From: Marisa cornuarietis
Lineage: Eukaryota > Mollusca > Gastropoda > Architaenioglossa > Ampullariidae
Assembly: GCA_004794655.1 (NCBI GenBank)
Contig: SMMW01000046.1
Coordinates: forward strand, 9,473,501 to 9,537,500
Length of the DNA: 64,000 nucleotides
Reading direction: 5' to 3'
In this document: piece after piece, positions 52,536 to 63,724 of the stretch
Layout of the letters: each line of letters begins with the position of its first letter
How positions within the stretch are numbered: the stretch's first letter is position 1
Program-made: the position numbers and the translations under genes
The notes under the pieces: model-generated
Told to the model about the DNA's origin: nothing
Seen by the model: the letters and a program-made list of their open reading frames with translations, nothing else
The model's database searches: none

Positions 52536-55500
52536 GTATGGATTGTTTCGTTTGCTAAGTTAGCTGTGAAGGGTTACATTTATGAGGTCCCCGTATCTTT
52601 TGAAGTTTTTTTGTGGATCTCGCACAACTTTCCTCGGGGGTCGGTCATTTCGTCCTACAGCTAATCGCCCCACCGCCTGAGTCAAATCGTCCAAGCCATG
52701 ACCACATCGTCCCAAGTAACACCACCTCGTCTTAACACCAAAAACCGAATCGTCCCAGATCCCCAGAACTGGTATGGGTGAGGTATAGCAGATATCCGCT
52801 GCCTCCTTCACTTAACGCTGGCTGTCAATATTTTTCCGACTTTAAATGACAGTCTTCATTTACTCTTTAGTTGGAGGTTTGTATTAAATGTAAATGCAGA
52901 CTCGTTGTCGGTATACTTGATTACGCCTATGCACAGACAGAAACATACACAGATACACGCAGAGAGATGATGACGTGTATAACTCTATCCACTTCATTCT
53001 ACAACACATCAAGATTCTTTTGAAATGGGCCTCACACCCGATGACAGTGATGTCGGTATACTACTTTAGTAGTGCTTCAAGCTAAATGAATACTTTAACA
53101 GAAACACATCTGCATTTAATAATAATAAGCTGATCTATATAGCACATTTCTCAACTGTAAAGTAGACAATGCACAAGAAAAGGTCAAAATACAAATTAAA
53201 AATAAATAGCACATCCTTAATACAGACCAAACATATCATATAGAAGGCATATATAGAGATATAGAAGGCAAAAATAAAAATAAATCAAGAACCTCCAAAT
53301 GGAGGAATTAATGATGACAAAAAAGAGCTTAATATAAGAACATAGTTTTAAGAAAAAATCATGTTTGTGCACCATTGTAATGTGTTCTCTGGCCAATTTT
53401 GTTTAGTAAAATGATGCCCAAACTTTTCGCATTGTTCCAAAATATACTGCTCTAAACAATGTTTAGGCCACTTGTGTAGTCAATCACTGTTTCATGCCAA
53501 TAAACACACAATAGCATTGAATCAAAGTATTTCTTTATTCATTAAATGAAACATTATCAACCCATTTCATTGAAACAAATCATTTTAACAACAAGGTTTT
53601 GAGCTTAGGCTGACATAAGCCAGGTTTTTAAAATTCAAAAAAGGGATATCAGAGAAAAAGAAAGTCAATATCATGTGTGACTGCTGAACCTAGCATACAC
53701 AAGACCAAACTGGATTGTCATCAAATTCATGTTGATTGTTCGCCCACACATCAAATTCACTAAAAAGTGATTGCGAAGGAACAGCTCACTGTTGGTAAAA
53801 ATATGATTAATAAAAATGTAGAAAATATGAAGGTCGCCTTTCCATTGTTTTGAGCAGTACAGGTGCCCAAGCTTGCAGATTATAGTGTTCCAACTGTACA
53901 TAGCTCTTATAGTAATATTTCATGTTAATAGTTACTTATGTCATCAGTGATTGATTCATCTTTTGGGCCTTGGATGATTCAACTTTTGGCATTGGGACAA
54001 TGTGGTCTTACTTTGAATGATACAGTCATGATTGGGATGACTTCAGTCAAGTGGTGGGGCAATATGGTGTTGGGGCAAAATGACTGGTGATGCTCCCCTC
54101 ATGCTAAGAATTGAGAAATCATTTTGAAATGCATTATAATTGAAGTAGATTATGTATGTAATTTTTGTAGAATCTTAATTTTTAAAGTAATGATAGAAAA
54201 GACATAATTTGCCATCCCAGAGGTTGAGAAAGATGGCAGTACACATTGGTGATGACCTGTTGTTATCATTATAAATGTGAATTTGTTTCAGGGCTGTTTT
54301 CAAAGTCAAAGCTTCTGGCAGTTAGTGCTGATGATAAAATTGTGGAAGGGATGTCAAAGAAGCAAAAGGCAGACATTTTGGCAGCAAGTTCATTGTTGTT
54401 ATCCCAGTGTGAGCTTGAGTTCTGGTTAGAATCACACGGACTCATTCATTGTCATGAAAGGTGAGAAGCAGAATAAATTGAATCTTAGCATTTAGCTTGC
54501 TGTAAGAATTTTAGCAGACAAGTTACAAAGCATTCTTAGACAACCATATTGCCTTGGTTAATAACACTAAATCAACTAATTCCTAAATCCAAGTAATAAT
54601 ATTAGTTGGAATATAAAAAACTGTTTGTTAAATATCTGATAATGTATGATAAAACATGAAGTCATATTTACTTAGTCTGTCACCTGTGTGTTTTATTGTG
54701 TTGATAATAATAGTTAGTGTTATGGCATTTGCTGCATTAAGTCACATCTTTGTCTTTATCTCTATCACCGTGAGATTGGGGGGAAGGTCACTGTCTTCTG
54801 CTATGTCTGTGTAACTGTTATGATAAATTTGTTCATGTTTGAAGATGTGCTATTTTGAATTTGTATTTTGACTTTTTTGCGCATTGAGTCTACTGTACAA
54901 TTGAGAAATGTGCCATATAGATCCACTTTATTATTTTTATTCTTCTACACAGAGGTGTCAATGCTTAGGTATTCATCTAAGAGCATGCTCTGTATGAGTG
55001 TGAATATGCGCTATAAAAATCTTCACTATTATTATTATTATTATCTAGATTGTTGCATATCTTACAACAGTAGTGTACTGACAGTCAGGAACAGAGTGTC
55101 TTCATTCAATACGAACCTCCAACTAAAGAAAAATAAAAGCTTATGGTCAGTCTTAATTGATAGCCAAAAAGCTCTTTGCCATCTGCACTCAAATGACTGG
55201 ATCTAAGACAGCAACACCACTGCCTACTGCCTACCCTGCTTCACTGCTGCCGCAAGTTTTTAGTGATTATTTCACCAGCAAGACATTGGACATTCGATCA
55301 TCTTTAGACTCTGTGTCGGCGCTTGACAGCATCTCCTGTGATGTCCTCCCAGGATGCTCCATGTCCAAGTTCCTACCAGTCTCTGAGACTGATGTGAAAG
55401 CGGTTATTCTAAAAGCTAAACCAACAACTTGCGAGTTAGATCCAATGCCCACAAGCCTTCTGCTCGAGTGCCTAGATATTTTACTTCCTGCCATCACAAA

Positions 55501-57707
55501 TATTGTAAATGTCAGCCTGTCGTCAGGTGTTTTCCCATCTTTGTTCAAAAATGCGGTGGTGAGGCCACTTCTAAAGAAATCCACGCTTGATGTCAATGTC
55601 CTGAACAACTACCGTCCAGTTTCCAACTTGTCTTTTCTCTCTAAGATCATAGAGAAAATAGTTTTGACACAGCTCTGGGCATACTTACAAGAGCACCATC
55701 TTATCCCACAAGCTCAGTCGGCGTATAGACCTTTCCACAGCACCGAGACCACTCTTATTAAAGTAACAACAGACATATTATCTGCTCTTGACAGTGGTGA
55801 TGTCTCTCCTTTAACCCTACTGGACCTGTCTGCTGCATTTGAGACTATAGACCACTCTCTGCTTCTTCACAGACTCCACACCCTCTACGGGATTTCTGGA
55901 CCTGTGCTCTCATGGTTCAACTCCTATCTCACTGATAAGACCCAGACTGTGTTAGTTGATGGTCAGATTTCTCGCCCTGCTTCACTTTTCTGTGGTGTTC
56001 CCCAATGCTCAGTACTTGGCCCAGTTCTGTTCATCCTGTATACTAAGCCCCTTTCATCATGCATCCGGTCTCACCAGGTTTCTCATCAATCCTATGCTGA
56101 TGACACGCAACTTTACTGTTCCACTCCGCCGGCTGAGTCTCACTCTGCTATTAGCTCTATAGAAGCTTGTATCAGCGATGTCAAGGGCTGGATGGTAAAA
56201 AACAAGCTTAAACTAAATGATGATAAAACGGAAGCCCTCTTGTGCCATAGAAGACATCAACCTTCACTCGTCAGTCTGCCCAATCACATCAAGGTGGGCG
56301 ATAGCAACATCACCTTCACGTCATCCGTTAGGAATCTGGGATTTATTGTCACTGATGACATGACACTCGATAGACATGTAGCAGCTGTCTGTCGGTCTGC
56401 CTATTATGAGCTCCGTAAGATCAGTGCCATCCGTCACTTTCTCTCTGCACGTGCTACCAACACTCTTGTCTGTGCGTTTGTTCTTTCTCGACTTGACTAC
56501 TGCAACTACTTGCTGGCAGGCTGCCCTGACTACCTCATTCAGAGACTCCAGAGAGTACAGAACTCCGCTGTACGTCTGGTACTTAGAGCAAGGAAACGGG
56601 ACCATGTCACTCCTCTCCTTCGTTTTCTACACTGGCTACCCATCCGTTCTCGCATTCAGTACAAACTGTCTGTGCTGTGTTTTAATTTCTTTGCTGGCTC
56701 CTGTCCTGACTATTTCTCTGAACTTCTCATCCCTTACTCTCCGTCCAGACAACTACGCTCTTTGTCTGATGACCGTATCCTAACTGTTCCTGTCACCAGA
56801 ACAACAACATATGGTCACAGGACTTTTGGCTACTGTGCTGCAAAACAATGGAACTCTCTTCCTTTCCATATCCGCCACCTTCCTACAACTGAATCTTTCA
56901 AATCTACACTGAAAACGCACCTCTTCCTTGAGCATTACTCCTAATACAGTCCACACAATGCTAGTCCTTCTTAACCCCGCCCCCTTCCCTCTTGCTACTT
57001 TACCCATCTTTCTCGCAGAATCACTATATTTCTCTGTTCCTGTTGCTTGATGCCTTTTGTTTTCTGTTTCGTCAGTACTGTCGTTTTCTTTCGTCCCCTT
57101 TGTTCTGTATCTACTTAGTCCACGTCTCTTCCTCGTTTTAAGCGCTAAGAGCATGCTCTCTATGAGTGTGAATATGCGCTATAAAAAACTTCACTATTAT
57201 TATTATTATTATTATTGGCCAGATTTAAGTGGACAGAAAATATTTACCACCTTGCTTAGATCAGTCTTTTGGGTCTGTGACAATTCGACTTTCGGCGTTA
57301 GGATGATATGGTCTTAGTTGCAACGATATGGTCCTGGCTGGGACGATTTTACTCAGGTAGTGGGAGGATATTGTTTTGGGGGAAAATGACTGGCCCCCAT
57401 GTGTGTGGCACATGTGTGCATGCATGCATGTATGTATATATGGTTATAATTTATTTTTGTCTTATTTTCCAGATTGAAGGCCCAAAATATTCATAATATA
57501 AAATCACTTGCTGATTTAACTGAAGAGGAGCTTCAGAGAGTCACTATGAGTCAGGACCTTCAACTCAGGGACTATCACATTTTAAAAGCAGGAGTAAACA
57601 CCTTGAAGAGTCAACTAAAGAACAGAGGTCCGCTTGTAGGCATTGAAAAGCTCAAAGATTTTGTCTCTTCTGAAAAAGCTACAGTCTGGGACAAATACTG
57701 TAAGTGA
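52325..57707 (+). CDS. Membrane-anchored protein with two SAM-like domains (unrecognised)
   Basis: I do not recognise this gene. Exons 52325-52535, 54292-54460 and 57473-57707 join in phases 1 and 2, giving 204 aa if the TGA at 57705 is used. The N-terminus has an uncleaved signal-anchor-like helix ~19-35 (ASAVLILGAAIIIGSY). A segment from ~49 (DLHNWLAENSLHHLESEIIK...QKADILAASSLL) and one from ~112 (LEFWLESHGLIHCHER...LADLTEEELQRV...DYHILKAGVNTL) each fit the SAM pattern: WL at the start, a loop, L-x-x-L/M in the middle, and IL-x-A at the end. SAM domains mediate self-association. A strong donor (ACT|GTAAGTGAG at 57700) lies just before the stop, so the transcript may continue, but I found no further exon. 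Confidence 0.6.
52615..52775 (-). repeat. GACGAT repeat family, copy 1 (inverted)
   Basis: On the minus strand: CTGGGACGATTCGGTTTTTG, then CTTGGGACGATGTGGTCATG, then GGACGATTTGACTCAGGCGG, and ending ACGAAATGACCGACCCCC. Aligns along ~130 bp with 53962-54090 and 57267-57392. Confidence 0.7.
53110..53170 (-). mobile_element. LINE 3' tail, minus strand
   Basis: On the minus strand: TTTACAGTTGAGAAATGTGC, then TATATAGATCAGCTTATTAT and TATT. It is a truncated LINE or SINE terminus of the same general type as the other (TTA)n tails. Confidence 0.5.
53962..54090 (+). repeat. GACGAT repeat family, copy 2
   Basis: TCTTTTGGGCCTTGGATGAT, then GGGACAATGTGGTCTTACTT, and ending GGGGCAAAATGACTGG. Lies ~200 bp upstream of SAM-like exon 2. 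Confidence 0.7.
54292..54460 (+). CDS. SAM-like gene exon 2
   Basis: Acceptor TTTGTTTCAG and donor AAAG|GTGAGA. It encodes LFSKSKLLAVSADDKIVEG, KKQKADILAASSLL and the start of domain 2 (FWLESHGLIHCHER). Confidence 0.7.
54960..55047 (+). mobile_element. CR1/L2-type LINE 3' tail (short copy)
   Basis: AAGAGCATGCTCTGTATGAG, then ATGCGCTATAAAAATCTTCA and (TTA)5. Matches the last ~70 bp of the larger element, which starts right after it. Confidence 0.8.
55050..57213 (+). mobile_element. CR1/L2-type non-LTR retrotransposon, 5'-truncated
   Basis: Contains one long reverse transcriptase frame (55157-56944), a 3' UTR, the family tail (AAGAGCATGCTCTCTATGAG...GCGCTATAAAAAAC) and (TTA)n at ~57196-57213. 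It lacks ORF1 and the endonuclease. The first ~100 bp before 55157 continue the element in another frame (KALCHLHSNDW), indicating at least one frameshift. Inserted in intron 2 of the SAM-like gene, same strand. Confidence 0.85.
55157..56944 (+). CDS. Reverse transcriptase of a CR1/L2-type LINE (truncated polyprotein)
   Basis: RNA-directed DNA polymerase for target-primed reverse transcription. The frame of 595 codons shows NNYRPVSNLSFLSKIIEKIV (fingers), AQSAYRPFHSTETTL, LDLSAAFETIDH (motif A with catalytic Asp), CGVPQCSVLGPVLFILY (motif B), YADDTQLY (motif C with both catalytic Asp) and KLNDDKTEALL. The thumb/C-terminal region ends LPTTESFKSTLKTHLFLEHYS. The usual QGS in motif B reads QCS. 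There is no endonuclease domain, so the copy is a dead-on-arrival insertion although the RT frame is unbroken. The start Met is not the native start. Confidence 0.9.
   Translation: MIAKKLFAICTQMTGSKTATPLPTAYPASLLPQVFSDYFTSKTLDIRSSLDSVSALDSISCDVLPGCSMSKFLPVSETDVKAVILKAKPTTCELDPMPTSLLLECLDILLPAITNIVNVSLSSGVFPSLFKNAVVRPLLKKSTLDVNVLNNYRPVSNLSFLSKIIEKIVLTQLWAYLQEHHLIPQAQSAYRPFHSTETTLIKVTTDILSALDSGDVSPLTLLDLSAAFETIDHSLLLHRLHTLYGISGPVLSWFNSYLTDKTQTVLVDGQISRPASLFCGVPQCSVLGPVLFILYTKPLSSCIRSHQVSHQSYADDTQLYCSTPPAESHSAISSIEACISDVKGWMVKNKLKLNDDKTEALLCHRRHQPSLVSLPNHIKVGDSNITFTSSVRNLGFIVTDDMTLDRHVAAVCRSAYYELRKISAIRHFLSARATNTLVCAFVLSRLDYCNYLLAGCPDYLIQRLQRVQNSAVRLVLRARKRDHVTPLLRFLHWLPIRSRIQYKLSVLCFNFFAGSCPDYFSELLIPYSPSRQLRSLSDDRILTVPVTRTTTYGHRTFGYCAAKQWNSLPFHIRHLPTTESFKSTLKTHLFLEHYS
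57267..57392 (+). repeat. GACGAT repeat family, copy 3
   Basis: TCTTTTGGGTCTGTGACAAT, then ATATGGTCCTGGCTGGGACG, and ending GGGGGAAAATGACTGGCCCC. Lies ~80 bp upstream of SAM-like exon 3. Confidence 0.7.
57473..57707 (+). CDS. SAM-like gene exon 3
   Basis: Acceptor CTTATTTTCCAG. It encodes LKAQNIHNIKSLADLTEEEL, DYHILKAGVNTLKSQL and a polar tail. It ends either at TGA 57705-57707 or at the donor following 57699. Confidence 0.68.
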
Positions 57708-60700
57708 GAATTTCATCAGCAATTATCTTTATATTAGCCTTTCCTTTCACCCACTCCAGGTTTGTGCTTTGCTCATGGGTCTAATTATATCGTTTAAAAA
57801 GGTATATGTGATGTTGTGGGAAGTATAATGAGAGAGTAGATAATGAGCATTCACTTAGATCATGAAAACTATTAGTATTATTAATTAGATCAGAAAATGC
57901 TTAGAGAGAGCTTTTGCTAATTTTGACCCTAAGGATTACTATCAGCCAACCATTACTAATAACACCATCATTTCCTACACTCTCTGTTGTCAAAAGAGTA
58001 GCTATAATATTAGAGTTATTTTGACGTTTCTATAATGATCACTAGCATGTTCTAAATGACGAGAACCATATTTTTACAGCGAAACTTTGTTTTTTCCTCA
58101 TGTGGATTGCCAGACTGTGACTGTTGATAGTACGACAATTGTTTCAGCAGTTATGACCTTTAGTGATGGGTTCTCCCCAGTCTTGTGGTCAAAGTGTTGC
58201 CCGTCTGGCAAATCATATGGCTGCCCCCCAATCCCTCTGGAGCTGTTTGTGAATACTCTGTCATAATCTCCATCAGTCTGCAATTTGCTGAGGGACATTT
58301 TCTTGTTCATTTTCTCTATTATCTCTCATTTCCTCTTGTTTGTCCCCAAACACATATATTAATCACTAGCACCTTCCCATTATTCTCTTCTGACTGTGTT
58401 AGTAAACATGTTGACGCTGTCTGCAGTAGTGCATAAATGTGAGATTTGGTAGGAAAAAACATTTGAGTAGGGCGTATAATGCAGTCAGAACTGACAAACT
58501 AGGTTAATAATTCAGGTAGCCATTAGTCTTGTCGTCATAGTGAAACAAGATATATTGACCTGCTTTCATCTGTCACTGTATGCACATTTTTAGCACTGTC
58601 AGGGCTTACAAATAGGACATGCATGTGAGTGCATAACTATATATATATATAAGTGTACATGCAAGAGAAGTTTAGACTTCTGTATATGTTGATGGTGTGT
58701 CTGTGTGTCAGCTTGTGTAGTCAGCATATGTTTGAGAATTGCTTAATGGGAGGATTTTTTTTTTCCTTTCTTTATGAAAAAGTCAAGTTTTTTGGTAAAG
58801 TGCATTGAGTCTAGCTTTGAATGGAGTATCACACTACAAAAGCTCACTAATTATTAGTTATGCCCCTGGTGTGCTATTCCCCAGTGTTAACAACAAAATT
58901 CCCAGCACCTCCCACTAAAAAAGTTAGCCAAAGTTTCATCATCATTATTATTCTTTGTCTAAATCACTGCCTCTCCTTTTAACCCTACCCACTTCTCTCT
59001 CTTCCTTTCTTTCTCTCCATTCACTCCCATATACTTTGTTAAGTCAAATTGATAAATTTTCCTTTGGTTGTATGGTGATAAAAAGAAAGATATCTGATTT
59101 TAATTCACAATTTGCACACTGAAGGAACAACTTAATGCATGTATTTATATGCTATGCACTCATGCTAAACATGAAGGGCAATTGTCTTTAGAGAGATTCA
59201 GATGTTAACAGTGTTGTAAATGAAAAGCTAGAAAATCAGGTGAAAAACTGAGTAAAATAATAAAATAGTGGTCAGAGGCAGGGGAAAAATCTTGCCTTAT
59301 TATCAAAATGTCCGCTGCGGCTTGCATAATTTTCTCTTTCCACTCCTTCCTTCCATTAAAGCTTACTTGTGACTAAAGCAAAATCATTTGTATTTTGACA
59401 TGCAGTCTTTCTGCTTTTATGGAAATTGATTTATTCTCCCACTATCATCATTTATGACAATTAATGTAGCGTAACTAAGGACTATGGATTTTTCATGTTT
59501 GGGTGCATATCTCAAACAATCATTGGTGAACTGGGAAATGCTGTCACAGGAGACTGTTGATGTATTAATTATGCTTCTAAAATAAGTTTTTTAGTTGGCA
59601 TGATCCCAACTGCTGTTTCATTCATGTTTGTTATGCACTGGGATCCTCTCCTTTTTCCCCTCTCTCTACAGTTACACAATTATTTGATTGCTTGCTTGCT
59701 GATCAGTGGTAAAGAAAAATCCTTATTTAGGCCTTTGGTTCTGTAGTAATTATGAACAGCAACAGTAATTAGAACAGGGGCAATTCTGCTTACATAAAAG
59801 AAATACATAATTGAATTCACTGAATGTTTTGCATCACTATCTGGACATCTGGGGTGACTGTAGGAGGAAAGTGGGTGGTAAGCTTACACATTCAAAAAGA
59901 AAAGATCCCCACAGAAAAGAAAAGAAAACCCACAAAAATGTTTTTGGTAAAGTCAATAAAATGTGACCAGTGCTGAATTGTAAGCCACTACTGAAACTAA
60001 GGTGTTTTTTTTAAAGTTCAGTATATAACAACATTTGTCTGTGTATACATTAATGTTTATTTTCATAAATATTTTTGTAATGCATAGTAAACAGTTGTTA
60101 AAGAAACAAGACCCAATTACTTTAAGTTTTGGATCTAGGTCTGCATGACCTCAGATCATTATCTGTTTCCTTTATAAGAAATGTACCGATTTCTCCATTC
60201 CGTTGCTTGTGTCAGTGTATTCAACCCAATTTTAGAGAACCTTGTCAGCTATACTGCATCTCTCAAGTCTCCCATCCTTCAAAGACCAGCACAAGCAAAT
60301 TGACTACACTGAATTAATTCATCCTCGCTCATCCCCTACATGTTAATGCCCATAAATCCTTCAATTATAATGATTTTATGTGTAAATGTATCCGGCAGTG
60401 TCCGTGTGTGTTGTCAGTAATTATTTAAATTAATTTTGTTACGATCGTCCATATTGTAGTAGTGTGTTTAAACTGTAATTTAGCTATTGGAGGCTCATCT
60501 CATTCCGTGTTAGTTCTGCCTTTGATTTCATTAGGTGTTTCATTCCACCCGCCACAATCTACCATATTTTATCCCTTACCCTGTTAGATCCGTCCTCAAG
60601 ACAATTAAGGCATCCCGCTCCACCATGAAAACAGCAGGATCATCTTGACCAGTCAGTGTGTGCGCCATAACATGAGGGAGCGACATGTTTTTACCAGCTT

Positions 60701-63590
60701 GTTAATGATGATGCTATAACCCTGAGTGAAGTTGATAAGGTCGATGCTGGGTTATTCACATCGGCACTTTTAGATCCGGTGATTATTATTTTTTTCTGTA
60801 TGTCTGTCAGCCATGAAGGCATGGATCAGCATAACATACAGAAAGGGAACATTTACAACATACACGTAATGTTGGATTGAGACTGGCCCACGCTAAGGCA
60901 AGGATATATTTCCTAGGTGACAACAAAGACAGTTATTCAGTATCTTTGTTTACAAAGAATCAGAAATTACAAGGAAACTTAATCCAACATCGCAGGCTTG
61001 CTTCTGGGTTCTGCCCTAAGGGCCTGTTAGCTTGCGTCCAGCGAGTTTTATAGAGTTGACTGCAACGAAATCTAACCCAGCACATGGGATTTGCCTCCCT
61101 CACCACCAGAATCGTGATTGCAGTTGTGACTACAGCAGGGTGCATCAAGTTTTTAGTGAAGGGGGATCTAAAGATCGAGGTGCCGAACGCCGCGCGCCTC
61201 ACACACTTCCCCACGCTGTGCCCTGTTAATGAAATGATCTTCCCCTTGAGGGAAAAAAAGGGGAGTTTCCTGCGAAATTTGGCTAAAATCGAACAAACTG
61301 TGTGGATTTGCATACCGCGCACACAAATTCGCCGCACTTTCTTTTATTTTTAAGATACAGATACTTGTGTAATTATTCATATCATTCTTGGCGAAGTATT
61401 TTTCAGCTTATCTCTCTCTCTCTCTCACACACACACACAGAGAACAGCTGCTGAAGATGAAAGCAGGGTACCCGCCACTAGTGCTCCTTAAGGTGTGCAT
61501 GTACCCTGCCACTGCATCGGAGTAGGAACTAATTTTTGCGCTGAATTTAGCATCCGAGAGGCTGCTTGTGGCCGGACAGAACTATGGTGCAGGTGGTTGT
61601 AGATGGGGTGGTGGTGTTGGGGGGGGGGAAGAGTCGTAGGGACCCATTCCTGCAACGGGGGTTGATTCGCGGGGACCCTTATGAGTTCGGTCCTAAGCCG
61701 TTGAGAGGTCCGCTGTCACATCACACCGCAGAGCCTATCGTCGATAGCTGGCCAGATGATCACAGTAGTAACCTCGCTCTCATCGACAGCGACACGTTGA
61801 GGAGGCTGAGGCACGATGGCGTGGCCCTCTGGTCCTTGGCGTAGCTTTTACTTGAAATGGGAAAAGTGTATTGATTTTCCTTCCTTTTCCTCACACACAC
61901 CATCCCCTTTTTCGTTCTTTCTCTCTCTCTCTCTCTCTACCTGCGTCCTTTACGTCCATAATACAAAACATCTTTTGGAGTGAATTGGTTGTCTTAGCCC
62001 ACAAGGAAGGGTCACTGCGAGATTACCTATCCTCTTATAACACCAGTGACAACTTATTTATTTTATGTCGTTGGTGACATGTTGAAGATTGTGAACTAGC
62101 AGTATCGCGACGACACAAGTGAACCTCCTCCATTAATATTTGTAACTCTTTTTTTCTGCAAGTTTTCTTAAAAGATTTACCTTCTGTTTCCAAATTAATA
62201 AAACAGATCTGTTCGCTTGGACAGATAGAAACATTGCTAGCACTTTACGAACATGGAAATTGCATTAAGGAAATAAACGATGGGGAAGTTCAAAGGAGTT
62301 TTCGATTTTTGTGACTAGTGTAATGTTTCTGTTGACTGATTAATACGTACTGGGTTATTTGAAGGCCATTCACACAGAGTCTTATAAAAACGATACGCGA
62401 TTCCTCCCGCCAGTACACGTGATAAGTTGCGAGAACACCGGAGTGCAGTGTACACACGTGCACACTCACGATTTGCTGGGATCGAAGGAGACCAAACAGC
62501 CGCTAATAAAATTAGCATGGATTCATCGAATCCCAGCCGCCTGATAGCAGCATTGTAATCATGCTGACTGACCCTCAGGATGTATAGACTCAATGTGTGT
62601 GCGTGCGTGCGCGCGTGAGCGTTTTGACCATTATAAGGCATGTCTGTGTTGTAGAAGCGTATTTCATGTCTAAGCTTCGTAGTAACCGTTGTAAGGTACG
62701 TATGTGTGTTTTATAGTAATCTATTTCATAACATAACATGCTACTTTTATGTGCGTCAAATATGAATTCTCGATACCTCCCCTCCCTCAATCCTTACTCT
62801 AAAGAAGTGTGTTGGGAGGGGGGGGCGAGTTGATATTATCGCGTAAGAACAAGTATTTTGTTTTTATCTCAGAGAATGGCATTGTTCCAGCGTGTGGTTG
62901 TACACAGCTCTGCACCCGAGGGGTGGTGAAGGGTTGGTGGGGGCGGGTAGGTTGGGGATGGAGAAAAAGCTGAGAAACGTGCGGGATCAGGTCAGCACAG
63001 GAAAGTGTGTTGCCGTGGAGCAAATGGGAGATTATAGGTTAAACGGCCTGTACTCTCGCGCACGGCGCGCGCGCACGTTTTGGTTCCGCGCGGGGTCTGG
63101 ACTGGCACTACGTCATGTGATGCACGAGACAAAAATCGATAGCGGAGGAAAGAGGATGGCCGAGAAGGCGGGCTTTACCAGGGTGGGTAGGGATGGTGGG
63201 AAGGAGGGACGGTCGGAGAGGGTAGGGATTTGTTGCAGAAAGCAGACTAGCAGGGAGGGGGAGAGGCGGGCACATAGCGGAGACTGCGGAGAGAGATATA
63301 GTAGGTGGGGGTAGAAGGGGGAAGGATGAGAATTTTTTTTGTAGGGTCAGATTTTGATGAGCGTTGGTGACAGTCACGATGTGTGGATGGTGTTGCTGTG
63401 ATGAGTGTGTGTGTGTGTGTGTGTGTGAAGGGGGGGGGGGTGTCGATAAAAGATTGATAAAAGAACAGCGTCTTTTGATGAAGATGCTCGAAGGCAAAAG
63501 TAGGACTCGGCGAGAGTTCTCAATCGCTCGTGCTCCCCCTCCCTTCCCAGATCCACTCGCCTCTTGGTCCGCGTCTCCAGACCTTCCCCC
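57708..63590. other. Region without a convincing gene
   Basis: AT-rich to ~60 kb, then more GC-rich. Frames at 60129-60317, 61032-61353 (both strands) and 61566-61844 carry no family signature or consistent splice sites. Simple sequence includes (TC)n(AC)n at 61413-61438, (TC)n at 61920-61938 and (GT)n at 63403-63426. Any continuation of the SAM-like gene would lie here or beyond, but I could not identify it. Confidence 0.35.
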
Positions 63591-63649
63591 CCCCACCTGC
63601 CACCCCCCTCGCCCCGCCCAGACCTCATTGTGCTCGGCTGGCTGTGCAG

Positions 63650-63724
63650 TGTCCTTACCCATCCTGGTTCTAGCCTTTGCTGGTCTGGCAGCATGGCACC
63701 TTGGTGTCTCGGGATCCAGCAAGG
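63650..63724 (+). CDS. Possible exon of an unidentified gene at the right edge
   Basis: An exon-like stretch begins after GGCTGTGCAG and ends at donor AAG|GTGAGC (63725). It encodes SLPILVLAFAGLAAWHL then GVSGSSK, a hydrophobic, membrane-like segment. The frame continues to 63909, but the donor is strong. No family recognised. Confidence 0.25.
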
